From contig NZ_BMJV01000004.1 in assembly GCF_014643635.1 (NCBI RefSeq), positions 248,001-312,000 of the forward strand: a DNA stretch of 64,000 bases, read 5' to 3'. This stretch comes from Salipiger pallidus (lineage in GTDB: Bacteria; Pseudomonadota; Alphaproteobacteria; Rhodobacterales; Rhodobacteraceae). Both the position numbers and the translations under genes were made by a program. Shown piece after piece: positions 1 to 8,669 of the stretch (the stretch's first letter is position 1; each line of letters opens with the position of its first letter). The notes under the pieces were generated by a model, which did not search any database, was not told the origin of the DNA, and saw nothing but the letters and a program-made list of their open reading frames with translations.

Positions 1-2267
1 GCCTGGGCCACGATGCCCGGCCCGTCGATGTCGAGGGTGCGGATGAAGATCCCTTCGGTCGAGCGTGCGGCATCCACGTCCAGAAGCACGCGCCCGCCAA
101 GCAGCCCGTCCAGCTGGTTGATCCCGGCGGCAAGGTCGGTGGCATCGCCGTTGACCCGCAGGTCGAACAGCAGTTCCGTCGGCTGGGCGCTGCCCACCAC
201 GGTCACGTCTACGGCGCCGCCAAGGTCACGCCCGGCCAGCTCCGAGAACCGCGACAGGTCGTCGGACTTGAGCGACACATTGGGCGAGACGGTCAGCACG
301 TCATCCTCTCCAAGGCCCGAAGCGATGACGCTGCCCGCCACCTCGGTCGCGCCGGGGGCGGTGGCGGTGAAGTCGAGCGTGTAGGCGCCATCGGCCTGCA
401 CCACCGTGCCGTCAAAGGTGGCACGGCCCGAAACGCCCGGCTGCACGCGCGCAAGTTCGGGCAGCACAAGGCTGAGATCCGCGGTGGTGGCGTCTGTCTG
501 GATGTTTGCGCTGCCGTTCATCGTGAGGCCGGGGCCGTCGAGCGACAGGCTGCGAAGTTCGGTCCCTGTCTCGGTCCGGGCGGCGTCAATGTCCAGCACG
601 ACGCGGCCTTCGAGCAGACCGTCAAGCTGCTGGATGTCGGTGACAAGGTCGGTGCCGCTGCCCGACACGCGCAGATCGAAGCGCCCGGCAAGAGGTTCAA
701 CCGTGCCGTTCAGCGCAAGATCCGCCGCGCCGCCAAGGCTGCGCCCGGCAAGGCCGGAAAAGCGAGACAGATCGTCGGTGCGGATGGTCATGTCGGGTGC
801 GATGGTGGGATCGTCGCCCTGCGACAGGCCCGACAGCACCATGTCGCCGCCGATGGCGATGCCGGCACCGTCAAGGTCGATGCCCGTCAGCTCCAGCGGT
901 TCGCCCTCGGCCCAGTCAAAGCCTAGGCTGCCCGCAAGGGTGGTGCCTGCGGCGGCGGCGAGGTTCTCGTCCGCCAGGGTGAGCCCGTCCACCGAGAGGT
1001 CGATCTGGCCGGCGACCTGCCCGGGGGTGGTGCTGCCCTCGTTGCGGGAAATCGTGCCGGTGCCACTGATGCGGGCCTCGTCCAGCGTCATCTCGGGGCG
1101 CTCTATGCCGGAAGCCAGCAAGTCGAGCGTAAAACCGTCGCCCTCGGCGGCATCATAGCTGAGGGTCAGCGTTGCCTCGTCGATGAGTGTGGCGTCGGAG
1201 GTAAAGGCCATCTGCACCGGCTCGCCATCGTCTGAGGCGATCCGGCCGTCGAGGGCCAGCCGCTCGGGCCAGCCGTCGGCGCCGATGCGCGCGTTGCCGG
1301 AGAGCGAGACGGCCGAGGTCTGCAGGTCCAGCGTATCGAGTTCCAGAGCGCCGCTGTTTTCGGTGATTCCCGAAACCTGAAGCGTCTGCTGAGCGCCGAG
1401 GAAGGCGCGCTGCTCTTCCTCGACCAGCGGGCGCAGATCGCCGCTGAGGTTGGCGGCAAAACGGTGGCCCAGTTCCTGCACCGTCTCGAGTGTGATCTCG
1501 CCGGTCAAGCGGTCGGTGTTGTCGGTGGCCAGCGCCACGTCGGCGGTGAAATCATCCACCGGGCCGCTGCCCTGCACCGTGAATCGGATCGACGGATCGC
1601 CCGGCAGCGCGGCGCGGGTGGCAATGAGCCCGCCGCGCGCACCATCCAGCGCAAGGTCGATGTCCAGCTGCCTTGTGTCGTTGGCATAGCTTGCCTGCAG
1701 CGTCACCGCGTCGCGCGGCCCGTCAATGCGCTGCACCGACAGTTCCACCTCGCCTTCGCCATCAGCCAGCTGGGCGGTGCCCGCCACGTTCAGCGCAAGC
1801 TCTTCGCCCACGACGGGCGCGCCCAGTTCGACACGCTCAATGGCGAATTCGCCCACGTTCACCGATACGGGAAGATCAGGCAACGAGAATGACATGCCGC
1901 CCGCCTCGGGGGCAGGCGCCTCGGTGTCCGAGGCCGGCAGGCGCGACAGTTCAAGCCGCTGTGCGGTCAGCTGTTCGACCTCGACGCGGCCGGTCAGAAG
2001 CGCGGTGCGGCTCCAGTCCAGTTCCGCGTCCTCGAGGGTCAGCCACACGCCGTTCTCGTCGGCGATGGTCAGCAGATCCATGGTGGCCTGCGAGCTCAGC
2101 GCGCCACGGAACCCGCGGACGGTGACGGACATGCCGTCCGAGGACAGTGCGCCCTCGATCAGCTGTTCGAGCCGTGTGCCCTCTTCGTCGTCTTGTGCCT
2201 GCGCGGGTGCGGGCAGGGCAGAGACCGTCAGGAAGGGAATCAGGAGAAGGAGGAGAAGTCGTTTCAA
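1..2267 (-). CDS. tamB: TamB, translocation and assembly module inner-membrane component (C-terminus beyond window)
   Basis: The minus-strand frame stays open from a TTG at 2267 to the window edge (about 755 residues visible). It begins LKRLLLLLLIPFLT, an N-terminal signal/anchor, followed by a long Asp/Gly/Leu/Ser-rich beta-repeat protein typical of AsmA/TamB proteins, which bridge inner and outer membranes and work with TamA in outer-membrane biogenesis. The start is chosen because TTG overlaps the tamA stop as TTGA and an AGGACAGG ribosome site lies just upstream; no ATG start is evident. Two blocks containing DLSRFS.LAGR..LGGA and QLDGLL.GRV recur about 513 bp apart. The conserved C-terminal DUF490 domain is not in view, so the assignment rests on architecture and on tamA next to it. 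Confidence 0.88.
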   Translation of the reverse strand, partial: MKRLLLLLLIPFLTVSALPAPAQAQDDEEGTRLEQLIEGALSSDGMSVTVRGFRGALSSQATMDLLTIADENGVWLTLEDAELDWSRTALLTGRVEVEQLTAQRLELSRLPASDTEAPAPEAGGMSFSLPDLPVSVNVGEFAIERVELGAPVVGEELALNVAGTAQLADGEGEVELSVQRIDGPRDAVTLQASYANDTRQLDIDLALDGARGGLIATRAALPGDPSIRFTVQGSGPVDDFTADVALATDNTDRLTGEITLETVQELGHRFAANLSGDLRPLVEEEQRAFLGAQQTLQVSGITENSGALELDTLDLQTSAVSLSGNARIGADGWPERLALDGRIASDDGEPVQMAFTSDATLIDEATLTLSYDAAEGDGFTLDLLASGIERPEMTLDEARISGTGTISRNEGSTTPGQVAGQIDLSVDGLTLADENLAAAAGTTLAGSLGFDWAEGEPLELTGIDLDGAGIAIGGDMVLSGLSQGDDPTIAPDMTIRTDDLSRFSGLAGRSLGGAADLALNGTVEPLAGRFDLRVSGSGTDLVTDIQQLDGLLEGRVVLDIDAARTETGTELRSLSLDGPGLTMNGSANIQTDATTADLSLVLPELARVQPGVSGRATFDGTVVQADGAYTLDFTATAPGATEVAGSVIASGLGEDDVLTVSPNVSLKSDDLSRFSELAGRDLGGAVDVTVVGSAQPTELLFDLRVNGDATDLAAGINQLDGLLGGRVLLDVDAARSTEGIFIRTLDIDGPGIVAQ

Positions 2268-4066
2268 AACGCCTGTCCTATGCCGATGTAGATCTGGAAG
2301 CCCTCACCGGTGTCGCCACTGGTGGGGGTTGCGATGTCGAAGCGGACCGGGCCGATGCCGGTCTGGTAGCGCACGCCGAGGCCCGCGCCGGAATGCCAGT
2401 CGCCGTCCTGGCCGGGGGTGGCGGTGCTGCCGATGAACCCGGCGTCGGCAAAGGCCACAAGGCCCCAGCTTTCGCCGATGTCCTGCCGCACCTCGCCCGA
2501 GAGACCGACGAAGCTGAGACCGCCGGTCTCGTCACCGCCGCCAAGATCGACGGTCAGCGACTGGTAGGGCTGGCCCCGTACGGACCCCGCGCCGCCGGAA
2601 TAGAACAGGAACTCGGGCTGGGTGTCAGTCAGTGACGGCCCCATGACAGAGCCCATCTGGAGCCGCGCCGCGAGAACGGTGCGGTCTTCCTCGCCGATGC
2701 CGTAGTAGCCGCGCAGGTCGGTATAAAACCGCGCACCGGAGCCTTCACCTTCGACGTTGATGAAGGGCATGAACTCGGTCGAGGCGTACCAGCCACCCCG
2801 CGGATCAAGATCGTTGTCGCGTTTGTCCCACGTCAGCGAGGTGGGCAGCGTCAGCAGGATGAACTCCCGGTTCCCGAGATCGTCGTCGGTGACCGAGTAG
2901 TTCAGGCCGATGCCGAGTTCGCCGGTCAGGTCCTCGTTGAAGCGGCGCGTCAGGCCGGTGGTGAGGTCGATGCTGTCCGAGCTGTAGGTCGGCTCGTTCT
3001 CGGTGGCCAGCGCCGCTTGGAAAAAGGCGTCGGTGTCGGGGCCTAGCTCGGCGATGGCGGCGGGCACCTCGAGCCGGGCGGTGACGCTCGCGTCGATCTG
3101 CCCGGTGTTGCCCGAGATGTCGCTGACCGCCCCGTCGATGCGGAAACGTTCCGCCCCGCCAAGGAAGTTGCGGTGCAGCCAGTAGGTGGTCAGTGCCAGC
3201 CCCTCGAGCGAGGACACTTCGGCACCGAAACCGATGCGGCGTGGCCGCGCGTCGGCGGTTTTCACCAGCAGGTCAAGCGTGCCGTCGGGATTGGCGGTGT
3301 CCGCCTCGGTGGCGGTGACGCTGGAAAAGGTGCCGGTGTCGACCAGGCGGCGGACCACTTCGTCGACCTCAGCGGGGTCGAACCGTTCACCTGCAGGGAA
3401 ACCGGCGATCCGTCGCTGCGCGGCAGTGCGCACGGCGCTGTCGTTGACCAGGATCATCCGGCCAAACCGCAGCTCGCGGCCGGGGGCGATCCGCATTTCC
3501 ACGTCGAGCCGCGCGCGCGCATGGTCGGCGGTAACGTTCTGGTAGCCGACTTCGGCCTTGGCATGGCCCACCTGCCGCCAGCCATCGATGGCGGCATCGG
3601 CGGCGTCACCGACCACGCTTGCACGGGCGGTAGAGGTGCGGGCAAATTCCTCGGGCAGCTCGGTGTTCGGGGCCAGCGGGGTGACGCTGGCCTCGCCGAA
3701 CTTGAACTTCGGTCCGGTCTGAACGCGGACGGTCACCTGTCCGACGCTCTGCGGGGTCGAGAGCAGCTGGATCTCCGACGCCTCGCGCCCGTCAAGCAGG
3801 ATGCTCACCGTGCCGCCGTAATAGCCGTTGGCATAGAGCGTCTCGGTCAGGATGCCGTAATCGGATAGCGCCGCGGCAAGCACGTCCGGCCCTGAAGTCC
3901 GGTCCTCGTTCTTGGCGAGGGTGAGGGCGGAGGCGTTTTCGATCTCCGAACGCAGGTCCTCGTCCATGCCGGGGGTCGAGAAGTTCAGGGCGTCGAAGGC
4001 GGAAGCCGGCGAGGTGGCAAGGCAGAAGGCGAGGCCGAAAGCGGCTGGCAGGCGCCGAAGGGTCAC
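2264..4066 (-). CDS. tamA: TamA, Omp85-family outer-membrane assembly factor
   Basis: This 600-residue protein starts with a signal peptide (MTLRRLPAAFGLAFCLATSP, cleavage near ASA-F). A POTRA-containing periplasmic part covers roughly residues 25-260 and an Omp85/BamA-type 16-strand barrel covers roughly 280-600. The barrel shows the family patterns GGAERFRIDG, GSVRGQPYQS and a C-terminal aromatic (GIGQAF). TamA inserts a subset of beta-barrel proteins in the outer membrane and partners with TamB. The stop overlaps the tamB start, so the two are translationally coupled. Length and domain order are normal for alphaproteobacterial TamA. The main alternative, BamA, is unlikely because BamA is longer, with five POTRA domains. 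Confidence 0.92.
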   Translation of the reverse strand: MTLRRLPAAFGLAFCLATSPASAFDALNFSTPGMDEDLRSEIENASALTLAKNEDRTSGPDVLAAALSDYGILTETLYANGYYGGTVSILLDGREASEIQLLSTPQSVGQVTVRVQTGPKFKFGEASVTPLAPNTELPEEFARTSTARASVVGDAADAAIDGWRQVGHAKAEVGYQNVTADHARARLDVEMRIAPGRELRFGRMILVNDSAVRTAAQRRIAGFPAGERFDPAEVDEVVRRLVDTGTFSSVTATEADTANPDGTLDLLVKTADARPRRIGFGAEVSSLEGLALTTYWLHRNFLGGAERFRIDGAVSDISGNTGQIDASVTARLEVPAAIAELGPDTDAFFQAALATENEPTYSSDSIDLTTGLTRRFNEDLTGELGIGLNYSVTDDDLGNREFILLTLPTSLTWDKRDNDLDPRGGWYASTEFMPFINVEGEGSGARFYTDLRGYYGIGEEDRTVLAARLQMGSVMGPSLTDTQPEFLFYSGGAGSVRGQPYQSLTVDLGGGDETGGLSFVGLSGEVRQDIGESWGLVAFADAGFIGSTATPGQDGDWHSGAGLGVRYQTGIGPVRFDIATPTSGDTGEGFQIYIGIGQAF

Positions 4067-4342
4067 TGCTGAGATCCTTTCAAAGGCTGCTCGAGGGCGG
4101 CAAGTTTTGTTGGCGCCAAAGAGCTCCGGCGCAGATCAAGCTTAGGGCAGAGCAATTGGGCTGACCAGTGTCTGCTGACATATCTTGCCTGCCGTGGCTT
4201 GGCGGGCGCGGTTGGATTGGCTACCCCTGCGGCGAAGCTGCCGCCCGTGGGGGATGGGACGCCTCCCACCTCACGCTTGATCGCAGTGCCGGGGCGGGGC
4301 ATGCAACAGCCGGTAAAGCGATCGTGAAGGAAAGAGGCGGAT

Positions 4343-5239
4343 ATGATCTACGTGACGGGAAGTTCGGGCGTCCTGGGCAATGCGATCCTGTCGCACCTGG
4401 CGGTGTCGGGAATCGAAGCCTGCGGCGTGTCACGCCGCCCGCTGCCGGTCCCCGATGCAGGGCTTGCCAATATCGAGACGCCTGATGTCCTTGGCGCCGA
4501 CTGGGTCACTGGACCGGATGCCACCATTGTGCATTGCGCGGGCCTTGCCAGCCCGCGGGTGCCGTTCGACAGCTACGCGGATGTGTCGCGGCGCGAGATC
4601 GAGCCGCAAGTGGCCTTCGCCGAGGCGCTGGTGGCATCCGGCTGGCGGGGCCACTTGGTCTATCTCAGTTCTGCCGGGGTCTACGGTGACACCGATGATC
4701 TGCCGATTCTCGAGAGCGCGCCGATGCAGCCCAAGGGGTGGTACCCGTTGCAGAAGATGGCGACAGAGCAGGCGCTCATGCTGCTGGCGCAGCGCCATGG
4801 ATTCCGGCTGACCATCCTGCGGGTGGCCAATGTCTACGGCGCGCCCCTTGCAGGACCGTCCTTCGGGGTGGTCACGATCCTTCTCGACAAGCTGCGCAGC
4901 GGCGCGCCGTTCGCGGTCTTTGGCAGTGGTGAGAGTCTGCGCGATTACATACATGTTTCGGATTTCTGCACCGCCGTGGCGCGTACCTGCGAAGTGCCGC
5001 TGCCCGAGCCCGTGACGGTGCTGAACATCGGCACAGGTGTGGGAACGTCCCTGCTGCGCATGACCGAGCTGGTACCGCGCATTGCCGGAGGCCACCTTGA
5101 GTTGCGGCGCGAGCCGGTGGCGAGCGAGGTGAAATCGAGCGTCCTCGATATCTCGTGCACGCGGGCGCTCCTGGGATGGGAGCCGGTGGTGGAGCTCGAG
5201 GAGGGGCTGCGCCGGACGGTTGCGATGATGGGGACCTGA
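4343..5239 (+). CDS. NAD-dependent epimerase/dehydratase (extended SDR)
   Basis: A 298-residue extended short-chain dehydrogenase. The N-terminal Rossmann motif is GSSGVLG (about residues 6-12). The active-site pair is YPLQK (YxxxK, about residue 132), preceded by the Ser of LSSAGVYGD. The DYIHVSD and LNIGTG segments are typical of UDP-glucose 4-epimerase/UDP-sugar modifying enzymes. The ATG is preceded by GGAAAGAGGCGG. The gene stands alone, divergent from tamA, with no sugar-nucleotide or glycosyltransferase genes nearby, so the substrate cannot be named. A nucleotide-sugar epimerase or dehydratase is most likely. Confidence 0.85.
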   Translation: MIYVTGSSGVLGNAILSHLAVSGIEACGVSRRPLPVPDAGLANIETPDVLGADWVTGPDATIVHCAGLASPRVPFDSYADVSRREIEPQVAFAEALVASGWRGHLVYLSSAGVYGDTDDLPILESAPMQPKGWYPLQKMATEQALMLLAQRHGFRLTILRVANVYGAPLAGPSFGVVTILLDKLRSGAPFAVFGSGESLRDYIHVSDFCTAVARTCEVPLPEPVTVLNIGTGVGTSLLRMTELVPRIAGGHLELRREPVASEVKSSVLDISCTRALLGWEPVVELEEGLRRTVAMMGT

Positions 5240-5275
5240 CCCTCTGGCGCAGTGCCCGTGGCACCCGTGCATTGT

Positions 5276-5300
5276 GAGTATTTTTTTAACAGAAGATGGG
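5276..5300 (+). repeat. Dispersed intergenic GTATTT...AGAAGATGGG element, copy 1
   Basis: Reads GAGTATTTTTTTAAC then AGAAGATGGG, 11 nt after a small GC hairpin at the end of the epimerase gene. Similar cores are at 16697-16720 (+) and 5771-5795 (-). A related GGAGTATTCTTGGCAA is at 23821. Function is unknown; the hairpin-plus-T-run arrangement may serve as a terminator. Confidence 0.55.
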
Positions 5301-5473
5301 CAAAGCCGCGCATCTTTCAGCCCGCCGGTCCGATGAGGCGGGGCATCAGGTCGGCGCCGGCAAAAGCCGACCGCGCCGCCCGAGACACTGTGGCTCGGGG
5401 AGCATGATTCGAAACTCGCCGAATGGGCCCTGCGATGCATCTGTTCTTGCGCGTTGCTGGCGGCTCGCTATTC

Positions 5474-5610
5474 AGGCTCAAGGCTCAAGGCTCAAGGCTC
5501 AAGGCTCAAGGCTCAAGGCTCAAGGCTCAAGGCTCAAGGCTCAAGGCTCAAGGCTCAAGGCTCAAGGCTCAAGGCTCAAGGCTCAAGGCTCAAGGCTCAA
5601 GGCTCAAGGC
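5474..5610. repeat. Heptanucleotide minisatellite (AGGCTCA)x19.6
   Basis: Nineteen perfect head-to-tail copies of AGGCTCA run from 5474 to 5606, followed by a partial AGGC. No unit contains a substitution. Seven is not a multiple of three, so all three plus-strand frames read the same repeating peptide LKAQGSR. The minus strand (TGAGCCT) has a TGA in every frame. It lies between convergent 3' ends and well inside the gap, so it should not alter either gene product. The perfection suggests recent slippage or expansion; copy number may vary between isolates or be collapsed in assemblies. Confidence 0.97.
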
Positions 5611-5770
5611 GGCGCGAGCCACAGTGGGGCGCAACCTGCAGGGGGCCGCGCCGGGGGAGTGTGGCGGTTTCCGCCATGTGGCCAACGACCCCTCGCACGC
5701 GGAGCTCGCGCGTGCAACGAGGCCGGCAACAGAGCCGGGCAGCACGGCCCGCTTCCGAACGCGCCGCTCC

Positions 5771-5795
5771 CTGTTTCTTCTCTTTCCAAATACGC
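5771..5795 (-). repeat. Dispersed GTATTT element, copy 2, just after dnaX
   Basis: On the minus strand this reads GCGTATTTGGAAAGAGAAGA, about 30 nt after the dnaX stop and after the GC-rich CCCGCCCGTGGCGGC. Fourteen of the first fifteen core positions agree with the copy at 16697. The recurring place at a gene end argues for a terminator-like or REP-like role. Confidence 0.55.
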
Positions 5796-5824
5796 AAACG
5801 GTAAGACGCCGCCACGGGCGGGGC

Positions 5825-7621
5825 TCAGTCTTCCTCGAAGGGGTCCCACTCGTCCTCGACCTCGGGCAGCGCTTCCGACTGGGCCGAGTTCGCGATGTCT
5901 TCTGGCGTGCGGATCTCAACGATCTGCGCACCGGGGAAGGCGGCGAGCGCGGCTTGCACGAGGGGGTGCGACTCGGCCTCGGCGCGGCGGGCCAGTTCGG
6001 CGGCGTTGTTCTGCTCGTAGACCGTTGGCGCCTCGCAGCCATTCACCACCGTGATGCCCCATCGGTTGCCGGTCCAGCGCTGCAGCGCACCCCCAAGCTT
6101 CTGGGCAAGATCATTGGGTGCGTTGTCCGCAGGGGTGAACTCGATCCGGCCGGGCTGGTAGGCGGCGAGGCGAACGTGCCGCTCGACCTGCGCCAGCAGC
6201 AGCCCGTCGCGGTTGGCGCGAATGAGCTCGATCACGTGTTCGAAGGTGGGAAAGCGCGCCAGCGCTGCGTCCGCGGCAACCGCCACCACGGCGTTGCCGT
6301 GATGGGCCACCGGGCCAGAGGGGCCGGAGTGGGTCGGGGCGGGGCCGCCCATGGCCTGTGTGTCGGCATGCGCAGCACCACCTGCGGGCGCGTTGGCGTA
6401 GCCGCCTCCACCGGGGCCGGGGGGCGGCGGCGGGGGCGTGTCCTGAAGCTTGCGCAGCAGTTCCTCGGGCGATGGCAGCTCGGCCACCATGGTCAGCCGG
6501 ATGACTGCCATCTCGGCGGCCATCATGGCGTTGGGCGCCTGCGCCACCTCGTCCAGCGCCTTGAGCAGCATCTGCCACATGCGGGTCAGCGCCCGCATCC
6601 CGAGGTTCGTGGCCAGCGCCTGTCCGCGTGCGCGCTCATCGGGGGAGATCGTCGGATCCTCGGCCGCCTCGGGCGTGATCTTGACCACCGAGGTCCAGTG
6701 CGTCAGCTCCGCGAGGTCGCGTAGCACCGCCAGCGGGTCAGCACCGTCGGCATATTGTGCCGACAGCTCCGTGAGGGCTGCGGGCGCATCGCCGTGCATG
6801 ATCTTCTCGAAGAGATCCATCACCCGGCCCCGGTCCGCAAGGCCGAGCATGGCGCGGACCTCGTCCGCCGTGGTCTCGCCCGCACCGTGGCTGATCGCCT
6901 GATCCAGCAGAGAGGTCGCATCGCGCGCCGACCCTTCGGCGGCGCGGGTCACCAGCGCCAGCGCGTCGTCGGAGATCTGCGCCTGTTCTGCGTCGGCGAT
7001 CCTGCGCAGCAGGGTCAGCATCACCTCGGGTTCGATCCGGCGCAGGTCGAAGCGCTGGCAGCGCGAGAGCACCGTGACCGGGACCTTGCGGATCTCGGTG
7101 GTGGCGAAGATGAACTTCACATGCGCCGGTGGCTCCTCGAGCGTCTTGAGCAGCGCGTTGAACGCGCTGTTCGAGAGCATGTGCACCTCGTCGATAATGT
7201 AGATCTTGTAGCGGGCCGAGGCCGCCCGGTAGTGCACGCTGTCGATGATCTCGCGGATGTCGCCGACGCCGGTGTTGGAGGCGGCGTCCATCTCCATCAC
7301 GTCCACGTGGCGGCCTTCCATGATGGCGCGGCAATGTTCGCACTGACCGCAAGGCTCGGTGGTGGGGCCGCCGGTGCCGTCGGGGCCGATGCAGTTCATA
7401 CCCTTGGCGATGATCCGGGCGGTCGTGGTCTTCCCGGTGCCGCGGATGCCCGTCATGATGAAGGCCTGTGCGATGCGCCCCGCCTTGAAGGCGTTCTTGA
7501 GCGTGCGCACCATGGAATCCTGGCCCACGAGATCGGCAAAGGTCTCGGGGCGATACTTGCGGGCAAGCACCTGATACTTGGGGCTGGCGTCTGCGGGGTG
7601 CTGGTCGGGCTGCTCGGACAT
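5825..7621 (-). CDS. dnaX: DNA polymerase III subunit gamma/tau
   Basis: A 598-residue clamp-loader ATPase. It shows Walker A GIRGTGKTT at residues 58-66, a four-cysteine zinc module (MNC...PCGQCEHC), Walker B IYIIDEVHML, and the sensor/arginine-finger region ATTEIRKVPVTVLSRCQRF. A Pro/Gly-rich linker (PPPPPPGPGGGG, around residue 397) separates the AAA+ part from the C-terminal tau domain, which ends in acidic DPFEED. It loads the sliding clamp and couples the polymerase to the helicase. The ATG at 7621 gives the usual alphaproteobacterial N-terminus. ebfC and recR, often directly downstream, are absent; the minisatellite region lies there instead. No A-rich slippery site for a gamma form was seen. 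Confidence 0.97.
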   Translation of the reverse strand: MSEQPDQHPADASPKYQVLARKYRPETFADLVGQDSMVRTLKNAFKAGRIAQAFIMTGIRGTGKTTTARIIAKGMNCIGPDGTGGPTTEPCGQCEHCRAIMEGRHVDVMEMDAASNTGVGDIREIIDSVHYRAASARYKIYIIDEVHMLSNSAFNALLKTLEEPPAHVKFIFATTEIRKVPVTVLSRCQRFDLRRIEPEVMLTLLRRIADAEQAQISDDALALVTRAAEGSARDATSLLDQAISHGAGETTADEVRAMLGLADRGRVMDLFEKIMHGDAPAALTELSAQYADGADPLAVLRDLAELTHWTSVVKITPEAAEDPTISPDERARGQALATNLGMRALTRMWQMLLKALDEVAQAPNAMMAAEMAVIRLTMVAELPSPEELLRKLQDTPPPPPPGPGGGGYANAPAGGAAHADTQAMGGPAPTHSGPSGPVAHHGNAVVAVAADAALARFPTFEHVIELIRANRDGLLLAQVERHVRLAAYQPGRIEFTPADNAPNDLAQKLGGALQRWTGNRWGITVVNGCEAPTVYEQNNAAELARRAEAESHPLVQAALAAFPGAQIVEIRTPEDIANSAQSEALPEVEDEWDPFEED

Positions 7622-7733
7622 GGGGCCTTCCGGGTGGAGATCGCTCCCAAGTTATGCGCCGGCGCGGCCAAGGTAAACCGGGCTGAGCGGTATTCGCCGC
7701 AATGCGCGGATACGCTGCCACCACCATGGTGAT

Positions 7734-7759
7734 TGAACCGAAACGCCGGTTAAAGCGTT
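7734..7759 (+). promoter_or_regulatory. Possible EcfG-like promoter (TGAAC-N17-CGTT) before the metallopeptidase gene
   Basis: TGAAC at 7734-7738 and CGTT at 7756-7759 have the spacing of the alphaproteobacterial general stress sigma (EcfG) promoter, whose consensus is GGAAC-N16/17-CGTT. The first base of the -35 is off. It is 65 nt before the ATG at 7824. A chance match is quite possible. Confidence 0.3.
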
Positions 7760-7823
7760 ATTGTCCCATCGGGTTCACGGTGCCGTGAGATGCGGCGCCA
7801 TCCCCACCAGCAGGAGAATGGCC

Positions 7824-8669
7824 ATGCGGCTACGGGGTGTCAGGCGCAGCAACAACGTTGAGGACCGTCGCAGGTCCGGCGGAGGCATCGTGCTGGGCGG
7901 AGGGATTGGCGGGCTCGGGCTTATCGCGCTGCTTGCCTTCGGCTACTTCACCGGCATCGACGTGACACCGATCCTCGAGCAGGCCTCGGGTGGCGGCAGC
8001 GTCTCGGAGAGCCGTGAGCCCAACGCCGAGGAAGAGCGCGCCGCAGATTTCACCACGCGGGTGCTGGCCACCACCGAGAACGTCTGGACCGAGATCTTCG
8101 CCGAAGATCTCGGGCGCGAGTATCGCCCGCCGGTTCTGGTGATGTTCTCGCGCCAGACCTCATCGCCCTGCGGCAACGCAAGCGGGGCCACCGGGCCGTT
8201 CTACTGCCCCATCGACGGCAAGGCCTACCTCGACACCGATTTCTTTGCCACGCTGTCGCAGGAGCTTGGGGCGACGGGCGATTTCGCCGCCGCCTACGTC
8301 GTCGCCCACGAGGTCGCCCACCACGTCCAGAACGAGCTTGGCATCCTCGGGCAGGTGGCCGACGCCCGCGATGCTGCCGCCCAGACCGAGGCGAATGCGC
8401 TGACAGTGCGGCTCGAGTTGCAGGCGGATTGCCTGTCTGGGGTCTGGGCCTCGCGCGTTGAAGACCTGCTCGAGCCCGGCGACATGGCGGAGGCGCTGAA
8501 TGCGGCGCGGATGATTGGCGACGACCGGTTGCAGCGGCGTGCCGGCATGGTGCCGCAACCCCACAGCTTTACCCACGGAACCTCGGATCAGCGCGAGGGG
8601 TGGTTCGCTGCCGGTTATGACAGCGGTGACATCCGCGCCTGCGATACCTTCGCCGAGTTGCGCCCATGA
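7824..8669 (+). CDS. Neutral zinc metallopeptidase, YpfJ family
   Basis: A 281-residue membrane-anchored protease-like protein. Arg-rich N-terminus, a Gly/Leu-rich transmembrane segment at about residues 19-43, then an extracytoplasmic domain with the zinc signature HEVAHH (His162, Glu163, His166). This is the YpfJ/KPN_02809 family, known from its motif but poorly characterised. The ATG at 7824 is preferred over 7818 because AGGAG at 7812-7816 is correctly spaced only for 7824. The stop overlaps the next start as ATGA, so it forms a two-gene unit with the phosphatase-like gene. A possible stress-type promoter lies upstream. Confidence 0.87.
   Translation: MRLRGVRRSNNVEDRRRSGGGIVLGGGIGGLGLIALLAFGYFTGIDVTPILEQASGGGSVSESREPNAEEERAADFTTRVLATTENVWTEIFAEDLGREYRPPVLVMFSRQTSSPCGNASGATGPFYCPIDGKAYLDTDFFATLSQELGATGDFAAAYVVAHEVAHHVQNELGILGQVADARDAAAQTEANALTVRLELQADCLSGVWASRVEDLLEPGDMAEALNAARMIGDDRLQRRAGMVPQPHSFTHGTSDQREGWFAAGYDSGDIRACDTFAELRP

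Larger units (their letters stand above)
5240..5824. other. Convergent gene-free gap with hairpin, dispersed repeats and a minisatellite
   Basis: This 585-bp stretch lies between the 3' ends of the epimerase gene and dnaX. It holds a GTGCC/GGCAC hairpin (5252-5264), a copy of the GTATTT element (5276-5300), a 7-bp minisatellite (5474-5610) and a second element copy on the minus strand (5771-5795). Long frames crossing it exist only because the 7-bp unit lacks stops in every forward frame. I see no gene. Confidence 0.8.

Noticed and set aside
4430-5440. 336-codon minus-strand frame opposite the epimerase gene
   Set aside because: Shadow frame; the plus-strand SDR motifs are clear and this frame shows no domain.
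5474-5610. CRISPR array
   Set aside because: Head-to-tail 7-bp units without spacers; no cas genes. No other array-like repeat is present in the window.
5296-6724. Long plus-strand frames with repeating LKAQGSR peptide
   Set aside because: They are open only because the 7-bp repeat lacks stops in every plus frame, and they continue antisense to dnaX. No ribosome site or homologue-like sequence.
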